A DNA stretch of 64,000 bases from Candidatus Methylomirabilota bacterium (GTDB taxonomy: Bacteria; Methylomirabilota; Methylomirabilia; Rokubacteriales; CSP1-6), in the NCBI GenBank assembly GCA_035709005.1, contig DASTFB010000080.1, positions 1 through 64,000 of the forward strand. The letters are read 5' to 3'. A model generated the notes under the pieces. The model worked only from the letters and a program-made list of their open reading frames with translations, searched no databases and was not told where the DNA came from. The translations under genes and the position numbers were made by a program. Shown here piece by piece: positions 36,483 to 44,482 of this stretch; within the stretch, counting starts at the first letter, position 1; every line of letters starts with the position of its first letter.

Positions 36483-37322
36483 GTGAGGATCCGGATGCTG
36501 GCGCTGCTCGGCCTGGTCATCGCCGTCTGCCTGGTGCTGCTCACCGTGCAGACGCGCGGCTACGCCGGCCCGGCCGCCGACCTCATCGCCCTGGTCATGA
36601 CGCCGGTCCAGAAGACGCTGACGGCCGTCCACCGCGTGTCCTTCGGCGTCTGGACCACCTACCGCGACTGGAGGAACGTCCACACCGACAACATGCGCCT
36701 GCGCGAGGAGAACCGGCGCCTGCGCGTGGAGGCGCTGGTCGTGACGGAGACGCTGCAGGAGAACATGCGGCTGCGTCGCCTGCTCGACCTGCGGGCCCGG
36801 CTCCCCATGGATGCGCTGCCCGGTGAGATCATCGCACGCGAGTGGGGCGGCTGGGTCCGCGCGCTCACCATCAATCGGGGCCGGGCCGACGAGATCCGCA
36901 AGCACACGGCCGTGATCTCGCCCGACGGGCTGGTCGGCCGCATCGTGGAAGTGCGCCCGGGGACGTCCGTGGTGCAGGTTCTCTCCGATCCCGCGTCCAC
37001 GGTGGGAGCCCACGTGCTGCGCACCCGCACGCCCGGTATCGTCGAGGGCGAGCCGCGCGGCACCGTCCGCTTCAAGTACATGGCGCGCGACGGCGCCCTC
37101 GCCGTGGGGGACCTCGTGGTCACCGCCGGGCAAGGCGGTCTCTTTCCCCGCGGGGTGCCGATCGGGCGGGTCCAGAATCTCGACCAGAAGGCGTCGGCGC
37201 TCTTCCATCACGCGATTCTGGAGCCCGTCGTGGACCTGGCCCGCATCAACGAAGTGCTTCTGGTGACCGGCAACTCGGCCTCCGACATCACCTCGCTCTT
37301 CGCGGCGCCGAGCGGAGGCTAG
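36483..37322 (+). CDS. mreC: Rod-shape protein MreC
   Basis: Periplasmic scaffold that activates the elongasome synthases PBP2 and RodA. The 279-aa product has one N-terminal membrane helix (MLALLGLVIAVCLVLLTVQT), a coiled coil (NMRLREENRRLRVEALVVTE) and two beta-barrel domains with AREWGGWVRALTINRGRADEI and TSVVQVLSDPASTVGAHVLR. GTG start with GGGAGG upstream; the next gene starts 1 bp after its stop. Confidence 0.93.
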   Translation: MRIRMLALLGLVIAVCLVLLTVQTRGYAGPAADLIALVMTPVQKTLTAVHRVSFGVWTTYRDWRNVHTDNMRLREENRRLRVEALVVTETLQENMRLRRLLDLRARLPMDALPGEIIAREWGGWVRALTINRGRADEIRKHTAVISPDGLVGRIVEVRPGTSVVQVLSDPASTVGAHVLRTRTPGIVEGEPRGTVRFKYMARDGALAVGDLVVTAGQGGLFPRGVPIGRVQNLDQKASALFHHAILEPVVDLARINEVLLVTGNSASDITSLFAAPSGG

Positions 37323-37323
37323 C

Positions 37324-37809
37324 GTGCGCGGGTGGCTGGCCTTGTCGATCTTCGGTGGCGGCGTCGCGCAGGCGACGATCGCGCCGGCCCTGCAGGTGGG
37401 GGATGTCATCCCCGACATTCCGCTGATCGTGGTCGTGCTGCTGGCCCTGCGGCGTGGCCCCGAGTTCGGCTGCCTGGGCGGATTCGCGGCCGGGCTGCTC
37501 CAGGACGCCGTGGGCGGCGGTCTGCTCGGCGTGCAGGCCTGCACGAAGGCCCTGGTGGGCTTCGCCATCGGCGCCCTCGGGGGGCGGTTGTGGGTGACCC
37601 AGCCCCTGGTCCAGGTGCCGGGTCTGGTTCTGCTCAGCGTCGCCGAGGGCCTCGCCAGGTTCTTGCTCCTCAAGCTCTTCCACTTTCCGGCCCCGTTCGG
37701 GCAGCTCATGACCTACGTGGTGTTGCCGCAGGCGCTGTACAACGGCTTCCTGGGCGCCGTCTTCGTCTTCGGCCTGGCCTGGGCCGAGGCCAGGCGAGGT
37801 GACGCGTGA
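37324..37809 (+). CDS. mreD: Rod-shape protein MreD
   Basis: Integral membrane component of the elongasome. The 161-aa protein has about five hydrophobic helices, with DIPLIVVVLLALRRGPEFGC and GFAAGLLQDAVGGGLLGVQA, the usual conserved core of MreD. Low overall similarity is normal for the family; position between mreC and the PBP2 gene makes the assignment firm. Overlaps mrdA by 4 bp. Confidence 0.9.
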   Translation: MRGWLALSIFGGGVAQATIAPALQVGDVIPDIPLIVVVLLALRRGPEFGCLGGFAAGLLQDAVGGGLLGVQACTKALVGFAIGALGGRLWVTQPLVQVPGLVLLSVAEGLARFLLLKLFHFPAPFGQLMTYVVLPQALYNGFLGAVFVFGLAWAEARRGDA

Positions 37810-39635
37810 GACGTCGACCCGGCCCCTACTCGCGCGGCGGGACGCTGGCCGATGGCGCGGACGTCGGCAAGCGACGGGTGGTGGCCCTGGCCTCGGTGAC
37901 GCTGATCGCCTTCTGCGTGATCATCGGTCAGCTCTGGTATTTACAGGTATTGGAGGGCGGTCGCTTTCTGGATGCCTCCGACAAGAACCGGATCCGTGTC
38001 CGGCCGATCGCCGCCCCGCGGGGCATCCTGTACGACCGGCACGGAGTTCCCCTCGTCGACAATCGACCGGCGTTCACACTGTCGCTCATTCCTCACGAAC
38101 TGCCCCGGGACCACCAGGAGCGGGACGCCGTCCTGGGCCGGGTCGGGGCCCTGCTACGCATCCCCTTCGCCGAGCTCGCCGAATCGGTCGCGCGGGTGCC
38201 GGCCGATTCCTTCCTGCCCGTGCGTGTGCGCCGCGGCCTCACGCTGGAGGACATGGCCAAGGTCGAGGAGTGGAAGCTGGAGCTGCCCGGCGTCATCGTC
38301 GAGGTCGAGCCCCAGCGAGCCTACATGTCCAGCCGCTTCGCCGCCCACCTGCTGGGGTACGTGCGCGAAGCCAACGACGAGCAGCTCCGTCAAGGTCGCT
38401 ACCGTCGCGGTGACATGGTCGGTCAGAGCGGCCTGGAGCGGCTCCTGGACGAGCATCTGCGAGGCCGCGACGGGGGCGAGCGCATCGAGGTCGATGTCAT
38501 GGGGCGCCCGGTTCGCCTCATCCAGCAGACCGACCCGGTGCCGGGAGCCCAGGTCGTCACGACCATCGACCGCCGGATCCAGGAGGCCGCCGAGACGGCG
38601 ATGGAAGATCGGGCCGGCGCGGTGGTCGTGATGGACCCGCGCACCGGGGACGTGCTGGCGATGGTGTCCACGCCGGCGTTCGAGATCGACCGTTTCACCG
38701 GCACCATCGATCGGGCGGCCTGGCTGCGGGTCGTCAAGGATCCCGAGCACCCGCTGCTGAATCGGGTGCTGCAGAGCCAGTACGCGCCCGGGTCCATCTT
38801 CAAGATCGTGGTGGCGGCGGCCGGGCTGCAGGAGCGCGTGCTTACCCCGGTGGACCGCGGGTACTGCAACGGCGTGTTCCAGCTGGGCCGGGGCACCTTC
38901 CGGGACTGGAAGCAGGGCGGGCACGGCTTCGTCAACCTCAAGCGGGCCCTGGCCGAATCCTGCAACATCTTCTTCTACGAGGCGGGCCTCAAGATCGGAG
39001 GGCCCACCATCGTGAAGTATGCGCGGGCCTTCGGCCTGGGCCAGTCCACCGGCGTGGATCTGGGCGGCGAGCGGTTCGGTGTGCTGCCCAAGCCCAAGAC
39101 CAGGCGCGGCCGGGAGATCTGGCAGCCGGGCGACGTCGTCAACATCTCCATCGGGCAGGGCCAGCTGGCGGTCACTCCGCTGCAGGTGGCCAGGTTCATG
39201 GCGGCGGTGGCCAACGGCGGCGTCCTGTGGAAGCCGCGCCTGGTGCAGCGTATCGAGCGGCCCGACCGGGGTGTCCTCTGGGCGGACAACGGCCAGGTGA
39301 TGGGGCACGTGGAGTTGTCGCCGCTGATCTGGGCCTTCCTCCGCCAGAGCCTGCTGGCGGTCGTCCAGGACGGCACCGGCGTGCCCGCGCGCATCCCCGG
39401 CCTGGAGATCGCCGGCAAGACGGGCACTTCACAGATGATGGCCCACTCCCGGTCGGACCGGGGCCAGGACCACGCGTGGTTCGCCGCGTTCGCGCCGGCG
39501 GGCAACCCCGAGGTCGTGGTCGTGGTGCTCGTCGAGCGCGGCGGCCGGGGGAGCCAGGTGGCGGCGCCGATCGCCCGCAAGATCCTCAACGCCATCTTCT
39601 TCGAGAAGGTGGCCGCGCTGGAGCTCGCGGGGTGA
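37806..39635 (+). CDS. mrdA: Penicillin-binding protein 2 (elongasome transpeptidase)
   Basis: Crosslinks peptidoglycan during side-wall growth. The 609-aa protein has an N-terminal membrane anchor (VVALASVTLIAFCVIIGQLW), a dimerisation domain with RPIAAPRGILYDRHG, and a transpeptidase domain. The active-site motifs are SIFK (about residues 330-333), SCN in AESCNIFFYEAG and KTGT in GKTGTSQM. Starts 4 bp before the mreD stop and ends overlapping rodA, as expected for a tightly coupled synthase pair. Confidence 0.95.
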   Translation: MRRRPGPYSRGGTLADGADVGKRRVVALASVTLIAFCVIIGQLWYLQVLEGGRFLDASDKNRIRVRPIAAPRGILYDRHGVPLVDNRPAFTLSLIPHELPRDHQERDAVLGRVGALLRIPFAELAESVARVPADSFLPVRVRRGLTLEDMAKVEEWKLELPGVIVEVEPQRAYMSSRFAAHLLGYVREANDEQLRQGRYRRGDMVGQSGLERLLDEHLRGRDGGERIEVDVMGRPVRLIQQTDPVPGAQVVTTIDRRIQEAAETAMEDRAGAVVVMDPRTGDVLAMVSTPAFEIDRFTGTIDRAAWLRVVKDPEHPLLNRVLQSQYAPGSIFKIVVAAAGLQERVLTPVDRGYCNGVFQLGRGTFRDWKQGGHGFVNLKRALAESCNIFFYEAGLKIGGPTIVKYARAFGLGQSTGVDLGGERFGVLPKPKTRRGREIWQPGDVVNISIGQGQLAVTPLQVARFMAAVANGGVLWKPRLVQRIERPDRGVLWADNGQVMGHVELSPLIWAFLRQSLLAVVQDGTGVPARIPGLEIAGKTGTSQMMAHSRSDRGQDHAWFAAFAPAGNPEVVVVVLVERGGRGSQVAAPIARKILNAIFFEKVAALELAG

Positions 39636-40759
39636 GCAACCCCGGCTTCGGGAGCGCCTATTCGGTCACGGTGGGGATCGATCGCCGCCTGCTCCAGAAC
39701 GTCGACTGGCTCCTGCTCGCCGCTGCCGCCGGGCTCCTGGCCATGAGCGCGACCACGCTCACCAGCCTCAACATCGGGCGGACGAGCGGCGGGGTCGCCT
39801 TCCGCCAGCTGCTCTGGATCGGGATCGGGACCATGGCGATGCTCGTCGTGGCCAGCATCGACTATCGCAGGCTGGTGCGCATGGCGCCCCTGCTCTACGT
39901 CGCGGGCATCGGGGGGCTCGTCACCGTTCTGGTGGTGGGCCGTACCGTCTCGGGGGCGCGCCGGTGGATCTCGCTCGGCACGTTTTCCGTGCAGCCCTCG
40001 GAGTTCTTCAAGATCTGCTTTCTCATCACGCTGGTGTGGTTTCTCACGTCGCGCTGGGCGCAGCCGGTGAGTCCGGCCGTCCTGGTGGCGGCGGCGCCGA
40101 TCGTCGCCGTGCCGTTCCTCATCATCGTCCGGCAGCCGGACCTGGGCACGGCGCTCATGCTCTATCCCCTGCTGATGGCCCTCTTGATCGCCGCGGGGAC
40201 GCGGCTCCGGCTCCTGGGCGGGTTCGTGCTGGCCTGCCTGGCGACCCTGCCGGTGGCCTGGTTCGCGCTACGGGACTATCAGCGGGAACGAATCATGGTG
40301 TACCTGGATCCGTTCCGTGATCCGCTGGGGAGCGCGTACAACGTGATCCAGGCCAAGATTGCCATCGGGTCGGGTCAGCTCCTGGGCAAGGGAATCGCCG
40401 GCGCCACACAGAGCCGGCTGGCCTTCTTGCCGGAGCGCCACACGGACTTCATTTTCGCCGTATTCGCCGAGATGTGGGGGTTCGTCGGTTGTCTGGTGCT
40501 GCTGGCCTGCTACGGATTGCTCCTGCTGCGCGGCTTCGAGATCGCCGCCGCCGCGCGAGAACCGGTGGGAAGGCTCGTGGCCCTGGGCGCCACGTCGCTG
40601 CTGGGGATCCAGATGCTCATCAACGTGGGGATGGTGACGGGCCTGCTGCCCGTCGTCGGCATCCCCTTGCCGTTCATGAGCTACGGGGGATCTTCCATGC
40701 TCGTTTCCATGACGACCCTTGGCCTGTTGCTCTCGGTCCGGATGCGGCAGTTCCAATGA
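39632..40759 (+). CDS. rodA: Peptidoglycan glycosyltransferase RodA (SEDS)
   Basis: Polymerises lipid II for rod elongation together with PBP2. The 375-aa protein has about ten membrane helices and the SEDS signatures SGARRWISLGTFSVQPSEFFK, QPDLGTALML and GIPLPFMSYGGSSML (first motif split here as SGARRWISLG and TFSVQPSEFFK). The catalytic aspartate is in VRQPDLGTA. GTG start overlaps the mrdA stop by 4 bp. Confidence 0.95.
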   Translation: MSNPGFGSAYSVTVGIDRRLLQNVDWLLLAAAAGLLAMSATTLTSLNIGRTSGGVAFRQLLWIGIGTMAMLVVASIDYRRLVRMAPLLYVAGIGGLVTVLVVGRTVSGARRWISLGTFSVQPSEFFKICFLITLVWFLTSRWAQPVSPAVLVAAAPIVAVPFLIIVRQPDLGTALMLYPLLMALLIAAGTRLRLLGGFVLACLATLPVAWFALRDYQRERIMVYLDPFRDPLGSAYNVIQAKIAIGSGQLLGKGIAGATQSRLAFLPERHTDFIFAVFAEMWGFVGCLVLLACYGLLLLRGFEIAAAAREPVGRLVALGATSLLGIQMLINVGMVTGLLPVVGIPLPFMSYGGSSMLVSMTTLGLLLSVRMRQFQ

Positions 40760-40814
40760 GGCATGACGAGCTCTCCTGCTCCGCGGGAGGCCGGCGTGCC
40801 GGCGAGGTGCTGCC

Positions 40815-42350
40815 GTGGGCAAACGGATTCTCGTCAATGCCGGGATCACCGAAACGCGCGTGGCCGTGCAGGAAGGCAATCTCCTCACCGAGATCTATCT
40901 GGAGCGCCACGCCCGCCGCTCGATCGTCGGGAGCGTTTATAAGGGTGTCGTAACGAACGTCCTGCCCGGCATGCAGGCCGCGTTCGTCGATATCGGTCTC
41001 ACCAAGGACGCCTTCCTCTACGCCGGCGACTACGCGGCGCCGGGGGTCGAGGACGGTCGCGACCTGGAGCTGGAGGAGGAGACCGACACCGCCGAGGCCG
41101 AGGTGGCCGACGGCGACGTGGCCGACGAAGCCTCCCGCCGGGCCCCCCGCACCCCCATCGAGGAGAGCCTACGCAAGGGCCAGGAGGTGCTGGTCCAGGT
41201 CTCCAAGGAGTCGCTGGGGAGCAAGGGCGCGCGCATCACCTCCTTCATCTCGTTGCCCGGACGCTACCTGGTCTACATGCCGCTGGCCCATCACATCGGG
41301 GTGTCCCGCCGGATCCGTGACGACCAGGAGCGGGACCGGCTGCGGGCCATCGTGCGGAGCCTGAATCCTCCGCCGGGTGGATTCATCGTGCGCACCAATG
41401 CCGAGGGCAAGGGGGAAGCCGAGCTCGCCGCCGATGTCGAGTTCCTGGCCCGTCTGTGGTCGCAGATCCAGAGCCGCGCCCAGCAGGCCACGGCCCCGGC
41501 GGCCCTGCACGAGGAGATGGACCTGACCTTTCGCGTCGTGCGTGATCTGCTGTCCCCCGAGGTCGACGAGTTCATCGTCGACAGCCGGGAGGTCTACGCG
41601 AAGTGCCTGGACTACGTGCGCTCGCTGGTCCCCGGGCTGGCCGGGCGCGTCATCCTGCACGAGGGGCGCACGCCGCTGTTCGAGGCGCACGGGGTGGAGA
41701 AGGACATCGAGCGGGCGCTGCGCCGGCGGGTCTGGCTCAAGTCCGGCGGCTACATCGTCATCGACCACACCGAGGCGCTGGTGTCCATCGACGTCAATAC
41801 CGGCAAGTACGTGGGCAAGCGCGATTTCGAGCAGACCGTGTTGAAGATCAACCTCGAGTCGGTGGCCGAGATCGTGCGGCAGATCCGGTTGCGCGACCTG
41901 GGCGGCATCATCATCATCGACTTCATCGACATGGAGGTGCCCGAGCACCGCGAGCAGGTGTACCGAGCGCTGAAGCGGGCGCTGGCCGAGGACAAGGCTC
42001 GGACCAACGTGCTGGAGATCTCCGCGCTCGGCCTCGTCGAGATGACCCGTAAGCGGGTGCGTCAGGACCTCCGGTCGCTGCTCACCATGCCGTGCCCGAC
42101 GTGCCGGGGCAGCGCGGTCATCCGGTCGGACGCCACGCTGGCCGCCGAGATCTTCCGGGCGGTGCAGGCCAAGGCGGCCGAGTCCACCGGCCGCGAGATC
42201 GTGGTCCGGGTCCACCCCGACATGGCCGCCTATTTCGAGGGCGACGGGCGGGACGGGTTGGCCCGACTCTCGGCCGCGCTCGACCTCAAGGTCGGCGTCC
42301 AGGCGGCGACGGGGTTGCACCGCGAGGAGTATCAGATCCAGACGCGGTAG
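40815..42350 (+). CDS. rng: Ribonuclease G (RNase E/G family)
   Basis: Endoribonuclease that processes rRNA and decays mRNA. The 511-aa protein starts with an S1-like domain (GSVYKGVVTNVLPGMQAAFVDI begins at residue about 39). It holds the catalytic core VSIDVNTGKYVGKR and IIIIDFIDMEVPEHREQV, whose aspartates bind Mg, and the zinc-link motif CPTCRG. It lacks the long RNase E scaffold tail, hence RNase G. An acidic insertion (LELEEETDTAEAEVADGDVA) interrupts the S1 domain. Start is GTG; it closes the mre-rod series, as in many bacteria. Confidence 0.93.
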   Translation: MGKRILVNAGITETRVAVQEGNLLTEIYLERHARRSIVGSVYKGVVTNVLPGMQAAFVDIGLTKDAFLYAGDYAAPGVEDGRDLELEEETDTAEAEVADGDVADEASRRAPRTPIEESLRKGQEVLVQVSKESLGSKGARITSFISLPGRYLVYMPLAHHIGVSRRIRDDQERDRLRAIVRSLNPPPGGFIVRTNAEGKGEAELAADVEFLARLWSQIQSRAQQATAPAALHEEMDLTFRVVRDLLSPEVDEFIVDSREVYAKCLDYVRSLVPGLAGRVILHEGRTPLFEAHGVEKDIERALRRRVWLKSGGYIVIDHTEALVSIDVNTGKYVGKRDFEQTVLKINLESVAEIVRQIRLRDLGGIIIIDFIDMEVPEHREQVYRALKRALAEDKARTNVLEISALGLVEMTRKRVRQDLRSLLTMPCPTCRGSAVIRSDATLAAEIFRAVQAKAAESTGREIVVRVHPDMAAYFEGDGRDGLARLSAALDLKVGVQAATGLHREEYQIQTR

Positions 42351-42389
42351 CTCGCGGCCGCGGTCGGCAGTGCGCGCGGCCGGCGGATA

Positions 42390-42503
42390 GGGTGAGACGC
42401 CCGGCGACCACGAGCGCGGCGGCGCTCACCGGGTCGCGCGATTCCATCGATAGGCTACGCCCGGTCACAGTAAGAGGGAAACGGGTCGGCGGGGGTCTCA
42501 CCC
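42390..42503. repeat. Palindromic repeat element, copy 2 (intergenic)
   Basis: A 114-bp element with perfect terminal inverted repeats GGGTGAGAC (42390-42398) and GTCTCACCC (42495-42503). The interior shares CGACCACGAG-like, TTCCATCGAT and GAGGGAAACGGGTC segments, in order, with the copy inside mutS2. The two copies differ in the end sequences, but each pair of ends remains complementary. Confidence 0.8.
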
Positions 42504-42541
42504 CACCCGCCGGCTGCGGTCACACCGGCCGGCGGCGAGAC

Positions 42542-42563
42542 CGGGTCGGTGGGGGTCTCATCC
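42542..42563. repeat. Partial third copy of the palindromic element end
   Basis: CGGGTCGGTGGGGGTCTCA repeats the right end of copy 2 (CGGGTCGGCGGGGGTCTCA at 42483-42500) about 59 bp downstream, as if the end had been duplicated. The rest of 42351-42638 holds no gene. Confidence 0.6.
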
Positions 42564-42638
42564 ACGGCAGCCCGTGCCGGCCCGCGAACACGGCGCGGCG
42601 GTGACACCGCGTCTGGATGGCGTGGTAGCATCCGGGCG

Positions 42639-43691
42639 ATGCAGGAGTTGCCGGTGCTGCCCACCAGTGTTTGTGGCTCCCATGCGTTGCCTTCCTGGGT
42701 GTTCCTCGTGCGCGAGGCCCAGGAGGCCGGGCGGTTGGGGCCGGTGGATCTGCGGGAGGCCTATGACGACGCGGTCCGGGTCGCCATGCGGGATCAGCTC
42801 GAGGCGGGAATCGACGTCATCTCCGACGGCGAGATGCGCCGCGTCACCTTCATCCGCGGCTTCTACGAGCGCCTCACCGGGCTCGAGCCCCTTCCGGTCC
42901 CTCGCCGGCTCGGCCCGCTGAACTACGACTCGCACTGCCCCTACCAGGTCGTGGGCCGCGTGGAGGCCCCCGACGGTCTCGGTATCGTGGACGAGTTCCG
43001 GTTCGCCCGGGCCCACACCGATCGCCGGCTCCGCGTGGCCGTGCCCGGCCCCATGACGCTGCTGATGCCGCTGCGGCGAGCCGCGCCCTACACCACCGAG
43101 GAGAGCCTGGTGGCCGACCTGTCCGCGATCGTCAACCGGGAGATCCGCGGCCTGGTCGCGGCCGGCTGCGACTTCGTCCAGGTGGACGAGCCGAACTACG
43201 TCATGACCGCAGGCAAGCACCGCATCGTCAAGGCCGGACCCGGACCGATGCTGCAAGCGCTGGCCGCCGCGGTGGACGGAATCGGAATCAAGCTGGCCCT
43301 GCACGTATGCTTCGGCAACGCCCACAACCACGCCTTCGCGACCCCCCGGCGCTACGCTCCGCTGTTCCCCCACATCCTCGAGGCGCCGGTCCAGCAGTTC
43401 GTCTTCGAGTACGCCAGCCGGGAGATGGCGGAGATCGAGCTGTGGAGCGTGCACGGCACCGATAAGGAAGTGGCGGCCGGGGTGATCGACGTCAAGGCCT
43501 TCCGCGTGGAATCGCCGGAAGAGGTGGCGGCCCGCGTCCGAGTGGCCCTCAAGCACGTGCCGCCCGAGCGGCTGTGGCTCGTCCCCGACTGCGGGCTGTG
43601 GGAAACGCCGCGCTGGGTCGCGGTGTCCAAGCTGCGCTCGCTGGTGGAGGCGGCTCGCCTGCTGCGGCGGGAGCTGTCGGGCAAGCCCTGA
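42639..43691 (+). CDS. MetE C-terminal-like methyltransferase (methionine synthase II family)
   Basis: A 350-aa single-domain TIM-barrel protein related to the catalytic half of cobalamin-independent methionine synthase. The zinc ligands are HVCFG (HxC) and PDCGLWETPRW (C), with a Glu-rich strand between. The conserved ISDGEMRR (about residue 65) and FVQVDEPNY are present. It could make methionine from homocysteine using a corrinoid protein or another methyl donor, or act on other thiols; the N-terminal folate-binding half of MetE is absent. The ATG at 42639 gives the natural start although the frame is open 30 codons earlier. Confidence 0.8.
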   Translation: MQELPVLPTSVCGSHALPSWVFLVREAQEAGRLGPVDLREAYDDAVRVAMRDQLEAGIDVISDGEMRRVTFIRGFYERLTGLEPLPVPRRLGPLNYDSHCPYQVVGRVEAPDGLGIVDEFRFARAHTDRRLRVAVPGPMTLLMPLRRAAPYTTEESLVADLSAIVNREIRGLVAAGCDFVQVDEPNYVMTAGKHRIVKAGPGPMLQALAAAVDGIGIKLALHVCFGNAHNHAFATPRRYAPLFPHILEAPVQQFVFEYASREMAEIELWSVHGTDKEVAAGVIDVKAFRVESPEEVAARVRVALKHVPPERLWLVPDCGLWETPRWVAVSKLRSLVEAARLLRRELSGKP

Positions 43692-43692
43692 G

Positions 43693-44124
43693 GTGACGCG
43701 CCCGCGTCCCTCCCGGCTGAGCAGCGGGCGGATCCTGAAGGAGCTGCGGGTCGCCGCCCGCCGCGGCGACCGGACCGCCCTGGCCGTGGCCCTCGACCAG
43801 ATGCGCACGCTGGCGTTTTCGCCTCGGTACTGGGAGAAGTATCTGCTCCTGCTGCGCAATCCGCTGGCGCGCGTGGTCGACCTCCTCGTCATCAAGCAGG
43901 GCGACCGGATCGCGCACCAGAAGGGCTGGAAGCAGCTCGGAGGGGGGCTTCGCCCCCCGTCCATGAAGTTGGAGGGGGCAGCGGCCGCTCCCTCCAAACC
44001 TCCCCGTTCGCGTGACGCGCGACAACGCTCGCGCGGGCGAAGCCCGCGCTCGAAGCGCCCGACCGCGGCGCGGCGGAGCCGCCCGGCTGGCGGGGCCGAA
44101 CAGCCGCTCCTCTTCGAGCTGTAG
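43693..44124 (+). CDS. Hypothetical protein with hairpin-repeat C-terminal half
   Basis: A 143-aa protein of unknown function starting 1 bp after the MetE-like gene (GTG). Residues 1-80 (LKELRVAARRGDRTALAVAL, FSPRYWEKYLLLLRNPLARV) look like a normal helical protein. Residues about 83-136 are Arg/Ser/Pro-rich and come from DNA filled with palindromes. The last residues, AEQPLLFEL, look like a genuine C-terminus, so the middle appears inserted in frame. Confidence 0.55.
   Translation: MTRPRPSRLSSGRILKELRVAARRGDRTALAVALDQMRTLAFSPRYWEKYLLLLRNPLARVVDLLVIKQGDRIAHQKGWKQLGGGLRPPSMKLEGAAAAPSKPPRSRDARQRSRGRSPRSKRPTAARRSRPAGGAEQPLLFEL
43939..44095. repeat. Hairpin-rich repeat tract inside the hypothetical gene
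   Basis: Successive inverted repeats: GGGGGGC/GCCCCCC around TTC (about 43942-43958), TTGGAGGG/CCCTCCAA (about 43969-43998), GCGCGGGC/GCCCGCGC around GAA (about 44032-44052), followed by further short GC palindromes. None is needed for coding, yet the frame is kept. Confidence 0.65.
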
Positions 44125-44139
44125 CTGGGCGCGCGTTCT

Positions 44140-44184
44140 TTGACAGGCGCGGCGGCCCGGAGCAGAATACCCGTGCCGGGTATT
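44140..44184 (+). promoter_or_regulatory. csoR-copA promoter and CsoR operator
   Basis: TTGACA (44140-44145), 17-bp spacer, CAGAAT (44163-44168). The inverted repeat AATACCCG-TGC-CGGGTATT (44166-44184) overlaps the -10 and start point and matches the TACCC/GGGTA operators known for CsoR-family copper sensors. Confidence 0.8.
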
Positions 44185-44200
44185 GGGTCCGGGGGGGCCA

Positions 44201-44482
44201 ATGATCGACGAGACGACGAAGGCCAAGGCGCTGGGCCGGCTCCGCCGCATCGAGGGGCAGGTCCAGGGGCTGCAGCGCATGATCGGCAACAGCGAGTCCT
44301 GCGTGGACATTCTCCTGCAGATCTCCGCGGTGCAGGGGGCCCTGGAGCAGGTGCGGAAGCTGCTGCTGGGCCGCCACATCGAGTCCTGTGTCTCCGAGGC
44401 CGTCCGCGCGGGATCCCGCGGGGATCGGCAGCGGAAGATCGACGAGCTGATCGAGGTGTTCGCGCGGTTCGGAGGCCGGTGA
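44201..44482 (+). CDS. csoR: Copper-sensing repressor CsoR
   Basis: All-helical DUF156 repressor of 93 aa that leaves DNA when it binds Cu(I). The three copper ligands of the family appear as Cys in SESCVD and as His and Cys in GRHIESC. Other conserved parts are [18 protein letters not shown] and [11 protein letters not shown]. Its own operator lies at the promoter, implying autoregulation, and its stop shares bases with the copA start (TGATG). Confidence 0.93.
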   Translation: MIDETTKAKALGRLRRIEGQVQGLQRMIGNSESCVDILLQISAVQGALEQVRKLLLGRHIESCVSEAVRAGSRGDRQRKIDELIEVFARFGGR

